Assembly (NCBI RefSeq): GCF_015767265.1
Contig: NZ_JADPIB010000002.1
Span: forward strand, 309,786 to 373,785
Reading direction: 5' to 3'
Source: Aureivirga marina
Lineage (GTDB): Bacteria; Bacteroidota; Bacteroidia; Flavobacteriales; Flavobacteriaceae
Length of the DNA: 64,000 nucleotides
Shown here one piece after another: positions 34,339-42,518 of this stretch. Position 1 is the first letter of the stretch, and each line of letters opens with the position of its first letter. The notes under the pieces were generated by a model that was not told where the DNA came from, did not search any database, and was given only the letters and a program-made list of their open reading frames with translations. Both the position numbers and the translations under genes were made by a program.

Positions 34339-35433
34339 CTAATGTGCAGGACTATATCCTAATGTTTGTAATTGTCTAAAATGGGAAACAATTGCTTTAC
34401 TCATGGTTTTGTATTCATGGTAAGGTAAATTGAATTCCTTAGCTGTTTCTTTTACAATTTCTCCAATTTTTCCATAGTGAATATGCGAAATATTTGGAAA
34501 AATATGATGTTCTACTTGATGATTTAAACCACCAGTAAAATACGAAATAATTTTATTTTTAGGTGCAAAATTCGATGTTGTATACAATTGATGTATTGCC
34601 CAAGTATTTTCTAATTTTCCCTCCTCATTTGGCAATGGCATTTCTGTTTCAGGAACAACGTGTGCTAACTGGAAAATAACACTTAAAATAATTCCAGCTG
34701 TATAATGCATAATGAAAAATCCTAGTAAAACTTTCCAAAAAGCAATATTTAAAATTAAGTATGGTAAAACAATCCAAATTCCATAATAAAGCACTTTTGT
34801 TATAATTAAATTTAACCACTGTACTTTAGCTGATGGATATTTTCCAAAAGAAAGTTTTCTTTTATTATATCGATAAGTTTGTTTGAAATCTGTTGTAATT
34901 GCCCAGTTAAAAGTCAATAATCCATAAAGAAAAATCGAGTAATATTTCTGGAATTTATGCATTTTAAACCATTTTGCATGTTTTGAAAAACGGATAACTC
35001 TTCCTGCATCAATATCTTCATCATAGCCTTGAATATTTGTATATGTATGGTGTAAAACATTATGTTGTACTTTCCAGTTATAAGCATTTCCAGCCAAAAT
35101 GTAAATACTGCTTCCCATTAATTTATTCACCCATTTTTTGCTAGAAAATGATTCATGATTCGAATCGTGCATAATATTCATTCCAACTCCAGCCATTCCA
35201 ATTCCCATCACAATAGCTAAAATAAATAAAGCCCATTGTGGCATTGAAACTGTCAAAATTAAAATGAAAGGGATGATGAATAAGGAGAACATTACAATTG
35301 CTTTACTATACAATTTCCAGTTTCCTGTTTTTTTAATATTATTTTCTTTAAAATAAGTATTAACACGTTTATTTAATGTTCTAAAAAATTTAGTCTTGTC
35401 AATTTTAGAGAAAGTGATTGTTTTTGTATTCAT
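34339..35433 (-). CDS. Membrane fatty acid desaturase
   Basis: A 364-residue membrane protein with the three histidine boxes of acyl-lipid/acyl-CoA desaturases: HDSNHE, HNVLHHTYTN and NHQVEHHIFPNISH (HxxxH, HxxHH and QxxHH). These bind the di-iron centre. Four hydrophobic segments flank the boxes. The QVEHH box is the form seen in linoleoyl-CoA and front-end desaturases. There is no fused cytochrome b5. The promoter carries a perfect inverted repeat (see 35464-35497), suggesting regulation by a lipid-responsive repressor, which would fit membrane-fluidity control. Confidence 0.9.
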   Translation of the reverse strand: MNTKTITFSKIDKTKFFRTLNKRVNTYFKENNIKKTGNWKLYSKAIVMFSLFIIPFILILTVSMPQWALFILAIVMGIGMAGVGMNIMHDSNHESFSSKKWVNKLMGSSIYILAGNAYNWKVQHNVLHHTYTNIQGYDEDIDAGRVIRFSKHAKWFKMHKFQKYYSIFLYGLLTFNWAITTDFKQTYRYNKRKLSFGKYPSAKVQWLNLIITKVLYYGIWIVLPYLILNIAFWKVLLGFFIMHYTAGIILSVIFQLAHVVPETEMPLPNEEGKLENTWAIHQLYTTSNFAPKNKIISYFTGGLNHQVEHHIFPNISHIHYGKIGEIVKETAKEFNLPYHEYKTMSKAIVSHFRQLQTLGYSPAH

Positions 35434-35463
35434 TCAATTTCTGTATTTCATTGGGATTAGGCG

Positions 35464-35497
35464 CAAAAATACATCATTTATTTGAAGTACCTTCAAA
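35464..35497 (-). promoter_or_regulatory. Desaturase promoter with inverted-repeat operator
   Basis: A perfect -7 element TATTTTTG on the minus strand (35464-35471), 30 bases before the desaturase start. Nine bases upstream is TTTGAAG-TAC-CTTCAAA (35481-35497), a perfect 7-bp inverted repeat overlapping the expected -33 region. That position would suit a dimeric repressor. The regulator is unknown. Confidence 0.5.
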
Positions 35498-35623
35498 ATT
35501 TGACAAATAAAAAAGCTTGTTTTTAACAATTTAAAAATCAAGGAATAAAGAATTATAGTATTACTATTACCAATTTTAAAATCTTTTAGATAGTTTTAAC
35601 AAAAAGATTATAGATTAAATAAA

Positions 35624-35656
35624 AAAACCGATTCCAAAAATTGAAATCGGTTTTGC
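35624..35656 (-). terminator. Terminator of ahcY
   Basis: AAAACCGATT / AATCGGTTTT with a T tract on the minus strand, about 20 bases after the ahcY stop. Confidence 0.85.
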
Positions 35657-35676
35657 TATATTTTAAACTAAAAATC

Positions 35677-36993
35677 TTAGTATCTATAGTATTCTGGCTT
35701 GAATGGACCTTCAACTGTAACTCCGATATATTTAGCTTGATCCTCTGATAATTCGTCTAATTCTACACCAATCTTAGCTAAGTGTAAACGAGCTACTTTC
35801 TCATCTAAGTGTTTTGGTAACATATACACTTTGTTATCATAGTTTTCAGAATTTTTCCAAAGCTCAATTTGCGCTAAAGTTTGATTTGTAAATGAATTAC
35901 TCATTACAAAACTTGGGTGTCCTGTAGCACATCCTAAGTTTACTAATCTTCCTTCAGCTAATAAGATGATATCGTTTCCGTTGATAGTATATTGATCAAC
36001 TTGAGGCTTAATTTCAACTTTAGAATCACCATGATTATTGTTTAACCAAGCAACATCAATTTCATTATCGAAGTGTCCAATGTTACAAACAATCGTTTTG
36101 TCTTTCATGTTCTCGAAGTGACGTCCAACAACGATATCTTTGTTTCCTGTTGTAGTAATTACGATATCCGCTTTTCCTACTACATTATCCATTTTACGAA
36201 CTTCGAATCCGTCCATTGCAGCTTGTAAAGCACAAATTGGATCAATTTCCGTAACGATAACTCTTGCTCCAGTTCCTTTGAAAGAAGCAGCAGTTCCTTT
36301 TCCTACGTCTCCATATCCAGCAACTACAACAACTTTTCCAGCTAACATAATATCAGTTGCTCTACGAATTGCATCAACAGCAGATTCACGACATCCGTAT
36401 TTGTTATCAAATTTAGATTTTGTTACAGAATCGTTTACATTGATCGCTGGCATTGGTAAAGTACCATTTTCCATACGCTCATATAAACGGTGAACTCCAG
36501 TTGTAGTTTCTTCTGATAATCCTTTGATTCCTTCAACTAAATGAGGGTAACGATCAATAACCATATTCGTTAAATCTCCACCGTCATCTAAAATCATATT
36601 TAATGGCTTTTTCTCTTCTCCAAAGAATAAAGTTTGCTCGATACACCAGTCAAACTCCTCTTCTGATAACCCCTTCCAAGCATACACAGAAACTCCTGCA
36701 TCAGCAATTGCAGCAGCAGCCTGATCCTGTGTAGAGAAAATATTACAAGAACTCCAAGTAACTTCTGCTCCAAGAGCAACTAAAGTTTCAATTAAAACCG
36801 CAGTTTGAATTGTCATGTGAAGACATCCAGCAATACGAGCTCCTTTTAAAGGTTGTTCGTCTTTGTACTCTTCTCTTAAACTCATTAAACCTGGCATTTC
36901 TGCTTCAGCTAAACGAATTTCTTTACGTCCCCAGTCTGCAAGACTGATGTCTTTTACTTTATATTTAACGTAAGTCGATGTTTCTGCACTCAT
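35677..36993 (-). CDS. ahcY: Adenosylhomocysteinase
   Basis: A 438-residue enzyme that hydrolyses S-adenosylhomocysteine to adenosine and homocysteine, keeping methylation running. Family motifs are clear: [16 protein letters not shown] at the N-terminus, the NAD-binding [23 protein letters not shown] and the C-terminal KPEYYRY with the lysine-tyrosine pair that reaches into the neighbouring subunit. It is a full-length single-gene unit with a -7 element TAAATTTG at 37020-37027. Confidence 0.97.
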   Translation of the reverse strand: MSAETSTYVKYKVKDISLADWGRKEIRLAEAEMPGLMSLREEYKDEQPLKGARIAGCLHMTIQTAVLIETLVALGAEVTWSSCNIFSTQDQAAAAIADAGVSVYAWKGLSEEEFDWCIEQTLFFGEEKKPLNMILDDGGDLTNMVIDRYPHLVEGIKGLSEETTTGVHRLYERMENGTLPMPAINVNDSVTKSKFDNKYGCRESAVDAIRRATDIMLAGKVVVVAGYGDVGKGTAASFKGTGARVIVTEIDPICALQAAMDGFEVRKMDNVVGKADIVITTTGNKDIVVGRHFENMKDKTIVCNIGHFDNEIDVAWLNNNHGDSKVEIKPQVDQYTINGNDIILLAEGRLVNLGCATGHPSFVMSNSFTNQTLAQIELWKNSENYDNKVYMLPKHLDEKVARLHLAKIGVELDELSEDQAKYIGVTVEGPFKPEYYRY

Positions 36994-37019
36994 ATTATTA
37001 TATTTGTATTTTCAAAACG

Positions 37020-37027
37020 CAAATTTA
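37020..37027 (-). promoter_or_regulatory. -7 element of ahcY
   Basis: TAAATTTG on the minus strand, 26 bases before the ahcY start. No TTG was found at the usual spacing, and no SAM or SAH riboswitch fold is seen in the short leader. Confidence 0.35.
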
Positions 37028-37142
37028 CACAAAATAAATTTTTTAAATCGTAAAATTATATTAATAGATTCTATGGAAATATTTACACATTCTATATTTA
37101 ATTTTCTTAGAATCAAATATTAATTCTTCTTTTTATAGAAAT

Positions 37143-37769
37143 ATGCCTTTACTTAAAATTATTGAACCTACAGCAAAATCAAAATTATTGATTTGGCATG
37201 TAACAGAAAGCTTAGACGAACTAAAAACGATTTCCTTAACAACACACAGTGAAGAAAGAGTTTCTAAAATGAAAAATGAAATGGCACAAAAAGCTTTTTT
37301 AAGTGTTCGTCATTTATTAAAAATTGCAGGTTATGCTGATGAAGATGTAACTTACAACCAAAATGGAAAACCTTTTTTGAGTGATGGAAAATCAATTTCT
37401 ATTTCACATTCTTTTGAATATGCTGTGATTGCAATTAATGAAAATGATTATATCGGTGTAGATATTGAGAAAAAAAGAGATAAAATTGTTCGAATTGCTA
37501 AAAAATTTATTGGTTCTGAAAAAAGTTTTGTCAATATGGAAACTGATATTGATAAATTAACTCGAATTTGGGGAGCAAAAGAATCTTTATTTAAAATCCA
37601 TCCAGAAGGTGCAATTCAATTTGATACACATTTATTAATTTCTCCTTTTGAAATGCATGATTCAAAAACAAAAGGAAGAATTCATAAAAATAATTTTGAC
37701 GAAACTTTTACAGTTTTCTTCGAAGAGTTTAATGGTTTTTGTTTGGTTTATGCTTTAAAAATGGATTAA
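37143..37769 (+). CDS. 4'-phosphopantetheinyl transferase superfamily protein
   Basis: A 208-residue Sfp-type transferase that activates acyl or peptidyl carrier proteins with the CoA arm. The metal-binding IGVDIEKKRDKI and the WGAKESLFK (WxxKEAxxK) motifs are both present. It is the first gene of a five-gene operon with no gaps between genes. The partner carrier protein is not in this window, so fatty acid, polyketide or siderophore pathways are all open. Confidence 0.88.
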   Translation: MPLLKIIEPTAKSKLLIWHVTESLDELKTISLTTHSEERVSKMKNEMAQKAFLSVRHLLKIAGYADEDVTYNQNGKPFLSDGKSISISHSFEYAVIAINENDYIGVDIEKKRDKIVRIAKKFIGSEKSFVNMETDIDKLTRIWGAKESLFKIHPEGAIQFDTHLLISPFEMHDSKTKGRIHKNNFDETFTVFFEEFNGFCLVYALKMD

Positions 37770-38525
37770 ATGAAAAGTGAATTTTACTCTTTCCTAAAAA
37801 AAGCAAAAACTGAAAAGCAAAAACTTATTGCGGTTTTATTAGATCCTGATAAATTACATTCTGAACTTATTCCTTCAAAAATTAAAAATATTCATCAACA
37901 TAAAATTGATTTGATTTTTGTTGGAGGAAGTACTGTAGAAAATGGACAATCACAATTAATTTTAAAAGAAATTAAAAAATATACTTCCCTTCCAATCTTC
38001 ATTTTCCCTGGTGATTTTACGCAAATTTCTGAACATGCAGATGTGCTTCTTTTTCTTTCTTTACTTTCTGGAAGAAATCCTGAATATTTAATTGAACAAC
38101 AACTTAAAGCTGTTCCATATTTAAAGAAAAGTAATTTGGAAATCATTTCTACTGGATACATTTTGATTGATGGAGGTGTAAAAACTGCTGTGCAAAGAGT
38201 AAGTGAAACAACTCCAATTTGTCAAACAGAAATTGAAAAAGTTGTAAATACAGCTGTTGCAGGAATGTATTTAGGAAAGAAAATGATTTATTTAGAAGCC
38301 GGAAGTGGCGCAAAAAAAGCGGTTTCTTCTCAAATTATTGAAAAAGTAGCTGAAAATATTTCAATTCCTTTGATTGTTGGTGGCGGAATTCGTTCACAAA
38401 AACAAATTGAAAACGCTTTTTCTCATGGTGCGGATATTGTCGTTATCGGAACTGCTTTTGAAGAAAATGATACTTTTTTTGAAGATAAAAACTTAAATTT
38501 TGAGAAATATGAAACTATCCGTTGA
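37770..38525 (+). CDS. Geranylgeranylglyceryl phosphate synthase family (GGGPS/PcrB)
   Basis: A 251-residue TIM-barrel prenyltransferase. The N-terminal AVLLDPDKL and the C-terminal GGGIRSQKQIENAFSHGADIVVIGTAF match the family, which couples a polyprenyl diphosphate to glycerol-1-phosphate. Bacteroidota carry a distinct group of this enzyme, first known from archaeal lipids (family knowledge). The prenyl chain length cannot be told from the sequence. It starts immediately after the PPTase stop and overlaps the next gene. Confidence 0.85.
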   Translation: MKSEFYSFLKKAKTEKQKLIAVLLDPDKLHSELIPSKIKNIHQHKIDLIFVGGSTVENGQSQLILKEIKKYTSLPIFIFPGDFTQISEHADVLLFLSLLSGRNPEYLIEQQLKAVPYLKKSNLEIISTGYILIDGGVKTAVQRVSETTPICQTEIEKVVNTAVAGMYLGKKMIYLEAGSGAKKAVSSQIIEKVAENISIPLIVGGGIRSQKQIENAFSHGADIVVIGTAFEENDTFFEDKNLNFEKYETIR

Positions 38526-38769
38526 TATTAGTATGTATCCTTTACATAAAGATTTTGAAGAACCTATTAAAGAATTTATAACTAAATTGCGTGCTTCAAA
38601 ATTTGAAATTCAAGAGAATCCTCTTAGTACTCAAGTTTATGGAGATTATAAAGAAATAATGACTTGGTTAAACGAAAATATTCATGAAGCTTTTTTAAAT
38701 GAAGAGAATTGTGTTTTCGTTTTAAAATTAATTAAAGGAGACAGAGCTAATTATGAACCCCATATTTGA
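38509..38769 (+). CDS. YkoF-like thiamine-binding domain protein
   Basis: An 86-residue single-domain protein (start taken at ATG 38509, MKLSVDISMYPL; an upstream ATG at 38500 would add three residues). The ISMYPLH..., SKFEIQENPLSTQVYGDY and VFVLKLIKGD segments match the small MTH1187/YkoF thiamine-binding fold. It overlaps the GGGPS gene by 17 bases and the transporter gene by 17 bases. Ligand binding to thiamine or its hydroxymethylpyrimidine part is family knowledge only. Confidence 0.75.
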   Translation: MKLSVDISMYPLHKDFEEPIKEFITKLRASKFEIQENPLSTQVYGDYKEIMTWLNENIHEAFLNEENCVFVLKLIKGDRANYEPHI

Positions 38770-39382
38770 TTTTTTCCTAGAGCCTTATAAACAGGCTTCT
38801 TTTTTAGATATTTTTTTAGAAATAACTGCTGTAATTTTCGGAATTGCAAGTGTATACTATGCGAAAAAAGAAAATATTTTAGTGTATCCAACTGGAATAA
38901 TTTCTACTGCAATTTATGTTTTCATCTGCTGGCAATTTACACTTTACGGAGATATGATTATTAATATCTATTATACTGGAATGAGTTTTTATGGTTGGTA
39001 TATTTGGACAAGAATGATTGATGATCATCATATTCCAATAACCAAATGTTCAAAAGAAGATTGGATAAAAACGATTACAATTTTTGTTGTAACTGCCGCA
39101 TTTATCATCGCAATCTATAAATATTTTGACAGGTTTGATCGCATCACAGATTATTTTGATACTTTGACTACAGGAATTTTCTTTGCAGGAATGTGGTTAA
39201 TGGCAAATAAGAAAATCGAAAATTGGATTGTATGGATTGTTGGTAATGTAATTTCAGTTCCTCTTTATTTTGTAAAAGGTTTAGGTTTCTCTGGAATTCA
39301 ATTTACTATATTTTTAGTTTTAGCAATTTATGGTTATATAGGATGGAAAAAGATTTTAGACAAGAACGTAGCAATATCTTAA
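38753..39382 (+). CDS. pnuC: PnuC-type vitamin transporter
   Basis: A 209-residue inner-membrane protein with about seven hydrophobic segments. It has the PnuC-typical IIFGIASVYYAKKEN-like start and W-x-Y segments (FYGWYIWTR, IENWIVWIVGNVISVPLYF). PnuC takes up nicotinamide riboside, while close relatives (PnuT) take up thiamine. The YkoF-like gene before it favours thiamine and the NadR-like kinase after it favours nicotinamide riboside, so the substrate is unresolved. It overlaps both neighbours. Confidence 0.85.
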   Translation: MNPIFDFFLEPYKQASFLDIFLEITAVIFGIASVYYAKKENILVYPTGIISTAIYVFICWQFTLYGDMIINIYYTGMSFYGWYIWTRMIDDHHIPITKCSKEDWIKTITIFVVTAAFIIAIYKYFDRFDRITDYFDTLTTGIFFAGMWLMANKKIENWIVWIVGNVISVPLYFVKGLGFSGIQFTIFLVLAIYGYIGWKKILDKNVAIS

Positions 39383-39912
39383 AAGTAGTAATGTTTGGTC
39401 CAGAATCTACTGGAAAAACAACACTTTCAAAACAATTAGCAGAAAAATATAAAACAGTTTGGGTTCCTGAATTTGCGAGAGATTTTTTGCAAGAAAAATG
39501 GGAAAAGGAAAATAAAATTTGTGAAGTTTCCGATTTAATTCCAATTGCAAAAGGACAAATTAAATTAGAAAATGAACTTGCAAAACAAGCGAATAAAATA
39601 TTGTTTTGTGATACGAATTTGTTGGAAACAAAAGTGTATTCTGAAGAATATTATGATGGCTACGTACATGATGATTTGGAAAAAGCTGCTTTAGAAAGCG
39701 ACTATGATTTTTATTTTCTGACTTATATTGATACACCTTGGGAAGAAGATGATTTAAGGGATCGACCTCATATGCGAAAGGAAATGTTCGATGCTTTTAA
39801 AAATACTTTAGACAAATACAATAAACCATATATTTTATTAAAAGGAAACAAAGAAACTCGACTAAATATTGCTGTTGAAAAAATAGATGATTTATTAAAA
39901 AATAAAAAATAG
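39343..39912 (+). CDS. NadR-like nucleoside kinase (P-loop)
   Basis: A 189-residue P-loop kinase. The Walker A is MFGPESTGKTTL, followed by VPEFARDFL, a LFCDTNLLETKVY stretch with the acidic base, and DTPWEEDDLRDRP. This is the pattern of the ribosylnicotinamide kinase domain of NadR, here without the adenylyltransferase and DNA-binding domains. The overlap of about 40 bases with pnuC supports metabolic trapping of the imported nucleoside by phosphorylation. A start at the internal Met (39391) would remove residues before the P-loop and is less likely. Confidence 0.8.
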   Translation: MEKDFRQERSNILKVVMFGPESTGKTTLSKQLAEKYKTVWVPEFARDFLQEKWEKENKICEVSDLIPIAKGQIKLENELAKQANKILFCDTNLLETKVYSEEYYDGYVHDDLEKAALESDYDFYFLTYIDTPWEEDDLRDRPHMRKEMFDAFKNTLDKYNKPYILLKGNKETRLNIAVEKIDDLLKNKK

Positions 39913-39938
39913 TGATAGAAAATTCTATCACTATTTTA
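39909..39938. terminator. Bidirectional terminator
   Basis: ATAGTGATAGA / TCTATCACTAT with a loop of four bases lies between the convergent kinase operon and the small gene at 39959. The T tract is short. Confidence 0.65.
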
Positions 39939-39958
39939 TAAGAGATCTAAGCAGTTGA

Positions 39959-40180
39959 TTAACTAACTTTTTGAAAGATTTCATCTTTCATCTCAAACTT
40001 TTCAATTTCTTCTTTTAAATGCATCGCTTTGTTTTGTAAAAAAACTCGAATATCATTGACGCTATTGGAATCATAAAAATTATTGGCATCCAATGAAACA
40101 ATTTGCTCTTTGATATTTTCTAGCTCCGCTTTCAATTGAAAAAGAGTAGAAGGTATTAAATTGAAACGTTTATTAGTCAT
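39959..40180 (-). CDS. Small coiled-coil hypothetical protein
   Basis: A 73-residue, helix-rich protein. It has heptad-like runs (LKAELENIKEQIVSL and HLKEEIEKFEMKDEIF), no signal peptide and no membrane segment. No family is recognised. Its promoter (40204-40238) combines a perfect -7 element with an upstream motif also found before the small unit at 42470. It lies 78 bases after the stop of a PI-PLC-like lipoprotein gene. A soluble regulatory or structural small protein is possible; nothing further can be said. Confidence 0.65.
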   Translation of the reverse strand: MTNKRFNLIPSTLFQLKAELENIKEQIVSLDANNFYDSNSVNDIRVFLQNKAMHLKEEIEKFEMKDEIFQKVS

Positions 40181-40203
40181 TATCTTTGCTTTTTTGTTAA
40201 TTA

Positions 40204-40238
40204 CAAAGGTAAATTCTCATAACGCCAAAATATGTCGT
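40204..40238 (-). promoter_or_regulatory. Unusual promoter A (ACGACA..TTGGCG..TACCTTTG)
   Basis: On the minus strand ACGACATATTTTGGCG (40223-40238) is followed by 11 bases and the -7 element TACCTTTG (40204-40211). TTG to -7 spacing is 14 bases, shorter than in other promoters here (16-19). CGACA-N5-TGGCG is an imperfect dyad. The same block occurs at 42470-42504 with identical spacing. Confidence 0.55.
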
Positions 40239-40258
40239 GATTAAAAATTTATATTAAT

Positions 40259-42118
40259 CTAAAACTTCTCATTTAAATAAATCGCAGCATCTACAGGTCT
40301 TGCTCCTTCGATATAATCTAAATATAAAATATTTGGAATTTTAGGAAAATTTAAAGCTTCCGAACCTAAATTCTTATTTGCTTCTGTTGCAAAAAATACC
40401 ACTCCAGTAACTGGAGTTAACGTCCAAGAAAGTAAAAACATATCGATTTTTGTTCCGTTTGGTGTGTATCCTGTAAAATTATTTAACTTATTTAATTGAT
40501 CATTTTTCATGTCTTCGTATGAAGTTGTATTAGAATACTCATCAAAAACTATCAAATCCGCATTTTGCAAATCGCTACTTGTCCAATCTCGATAGACATA
40601 AATATTTTCAGAAGGAAAATCTACAGGATAGCTTTCATCAACCACAACTACTAATTTTCCACCATTTACAGTAAATTCATTCATCGTTAATTCACCTAAT
40701 CTTTTTCCTGTATCATTTTTAAATAAATAAGTTCCTAATGTTTGTTGAATTTTTGAAGTTAATTGTTGGTATAAATCTCCATTTAAATTTTTAAAATGAG
40801 AAAACTTTAAAATTGCAACTTCTTCTCTACCTTCATCCATGAATTTTTTAATATCATTTAAAACAACATCTACAGAAGGTCCTTGAATTGGCCCATGATA
40901 AATATGTAAATCTTCATCAATTCTTAAATCGAAAAAACGAGAACCATTGTGTAATTGGGCATATAAATTTAAATCTTGAGTTTGTCCTAAACTTAATTCA
41001 TACATTCCTGCATCATGTGAACCTGGAATTGCAATTTCTCCTAAAGTTTTAGAACCAATAGTTTGCATGGAATTTGCCATCCAATTTCCTCTATCAATTA
41101 CTTTACAAGCAGAACTCCAAATGCCACCTAAAGGATCTTCAGATTCATGAACCTGAACAGCATATTCACTTGTGGCTCCTACATTTGGAAAATCTCCATC
41201 ATCAAAATAAGAACTTTCTCCAGACCAAATAATTTTATCACCACTTACCTTTCCAATTCTACTCCAAATATCATCATTTAATCCTTCGGAACTATGAACT
41301 TCAATTACAGTTCCATCATCCAACAAAACTACAGAAGGTGAAGCTCCGGATTCATATTGATAGCCATTTCCCCAAACAATTTGATTATTTTGAATTTGTC
41401 CGACATGATAATATAATTTTCCTGAAGTTTCAGAATTATGAACTTCAATCACAGTTCCATTATTATTTACAGCAATTTCTGGATTATTTCCTGTATCAAA
41501 TTTTTCATTATCACTCCAAGAAACCGTTTTAGAATCTGGATTTACAATTCCAACTCTTGCGAACAAACCTGAATTTCCTTGCGAGCGGTGAATTTCTACA
41601 ATTTGATTATTATTATTCATATCAATACTTGGTTGAACACCATTATCATATTTATGACTTTCACTCCATGAAATATCAGTTCCATTATGAATTCCTACAT
41701 GATAATATAAATCGTATGTTATAATATTCGATGTTTCATGCGCTTCTACAACAACACCATTATCATTAATTGTAATTGTTGGAGCAAGTCCATTATCCAA
41801 TTTTTTACTTTCTGTCCAAATAATATTAGAAGCTGGATCAATTTCACCCAAATGATACCAAACACTTCTTGAAGTTCTAGATTGATGAATTTCTACTATT
41901 TTACCATTAATATTTACATCAATTGCAGGGTGAAAACTATTTTGATCAAATTCTTTTCCATAACCAAATTGCACATCTAATTGATTAGGTGCAGCACCTA
42001 AATTATCATTTTGGTTTTGATTATCATTGATATCTGAACCATTTGTTTCATCATCATCATTATTACAAGAAAAAAATAAAGTTGAAATCAATAAAAAATA
42101 AATAATTGAACTTCTCAT
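40259..42118 (-). CDS. Lipoprotein with repeat (propeller-like) domain and PI-PLC X domain, paralog 1
   Basis: A 619-residue lipoprotein with its lipobox Cys at residue 18 (LFFSC). Residues 45-335 contain five to six repeats of about 49 residues with a W-S/T-E-S...DNG...P core: Trp at 101, 151, 201, 249 and 298. Each repeat carries a V-E-x-H strand, suggesting a beta-propeller. The C-terminal 270 residues are a PI-PLC X-type domain with the two catalytic histidines in GSHDAGMY (368) and IYHGP (408). It would cleave phosphatidylinositol or GPI-like lipids (family knowledge). Closely related to the gene at 42519. Confidence 0.85.
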   Translation of the reverse strand: MRSSIIYFLLISTLFFSCNNDDDETNGSDINDNQNQNDNLGAAPNQLDVQFGYGKEFDQNSFHPAIDVNINGKIVEIHQSRTSRSVWYHLGEIDPASNIIWTESKKLDNGLAPTITINDNGVVVEAHETSNIITYDLYYHVGIHNGTDISWSESHKYDNGVQPSIDMNNNNQIVEIHRSQGNSGLFARVGIVNPDSKTVSWSDNEKFDTGNNPEIAVNNNGTVIEVHNSETSGKLYYHVGQIQNNQIVWGNGYQYESGASPSVVLLDDGTVIEVHSSEGLNDDIWSRIGKVSGDKIIWSGESSYFDDGDFPNVGATSEYAVQVHESEDPLGGIWSSACKVIDRGNWMANSMQTIGSKTLGEIAIPGSHDAGMYELSLGQTQDLNLYAQLHNGSRFFDLRIDEDLHIYHGPIQGPSVDVVLNDIKKFMDEGREEVAILKFSHFKNLNGDLYQQLTSKIQQTLGTYLFKNDTGKRLGELTMNEFTVNGGKLVVVVDESYPVDFPSENIYVYRDWTSSDLQNADLIVFDEYSNTTSYEDMKNDQLNKLNNFTGYTPNGTKIDMFLLSWTLTPVTGVVFFATEANKNLGSEALNFPKIPNILYLDYIEGARPVDAAIYLNEKF

Positions 42119-42211
42119 GTTAGTTACATTTTTGGTTTATAATTCTTATTGAAGTTACACACGATTTTTCGAAACAGAAAATTAGAAGTCTGTTTAGCAA
42201 ATATTTAACGC

Positions 42212-42246
42212 ATAAAAAAAGGCTATTTCTTTAGTGAAATAGCCTC
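42212..42246 (-). terminator. Terminator of the small unit at 42289-42477
   Basis: GGCTATTTC / GAAATAGCC followed by seven T on the minus strand. It could end the short transcript from the promoter at 42470 and also read-through from the PI-PLC paralog 2 gene. Confidence 0.8.
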
Positions 42247-42288
42247 AATCCATGAAAAAGATCGATTACTAATTATAATTAACTAACA

Positions 42289-42342
42289 TCAGGAAAGTAG
42301 TACACTTTCTACTGTTTTCTTAATTTCTTTTGTACCTTTCAT
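42289..42342 (-). CDS. Possible 17-residue peptide in a short transcription unit
   Basis: A frame ATG...TGA encoding MKGTKEIKKTVESVLLS. The start context AAAAAAATTGCTATGAAA is an exact complement of the linker in both small-RNA repeats at 13609 and 13765. It lies between a perfect -7 element (42470) and a terminator (42212). A second short frame (MYFNKKEVKFLKVIVH) occurs in the same leader at 42366-42416. No family is recognised. The frame is short enough to occur by chance, so only the flanking signals support it. Confidence 0.25.
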   Translation of the reverse strand: MKGTKEIKKTVESVLLS

Positions 42343-42469
42343 AGCAATTTTTTTCTGGCAAATTTTTAATGAACAATGACTTTTAGAAACTTAACTTCCT
42401 TTTTGTTGAAATACATATGTAGTATTGAAATCAAAACATATAGTTAATACTTTTTCTTTTTCTATACCA

Positions 42470-42504
42470 CAAAGATATATATCAAAATCGCCAATATGTG
42501 TCGT
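42470..42504 (-). promoter_or_regulatory. Unusual promoter B (ACGACA..TTGGCG..TATCTTTG)
   Basis: ACGACACATATTGGCG (42489-42504, minus strand) is followed by 11 bases and TATCTTTG (42470-42477). Base-for-base spacing is the same as at 40204-40238. It lies 15 bases after the stop of PI-PLC paralog 2, as promoter A follows paralog 1. The remaining sequence of the 42119-42518 gap is the short unit described above. Confidence 0.55.
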
Positions 42505-42518
42505 ATAAAAATTTTCTT

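Noticed and set aside
36994-37142. SAM or SAH riboswitch before ahcY
   Set aside because: The leader is about 20 bases from the -7 element and has no matching fold.
38400-38520. TPP riboswitch before the YkoF-like gene
   Set aside because: The region is inside the GGGP synthase gene and lacks the CTGAGA-type core.
42366-42416. A 16-residue frame MYFNKKEVKFLKVIVH
   Set aside because: Such short frames are frequent by chance; no start-region or sequence conservation supports it.
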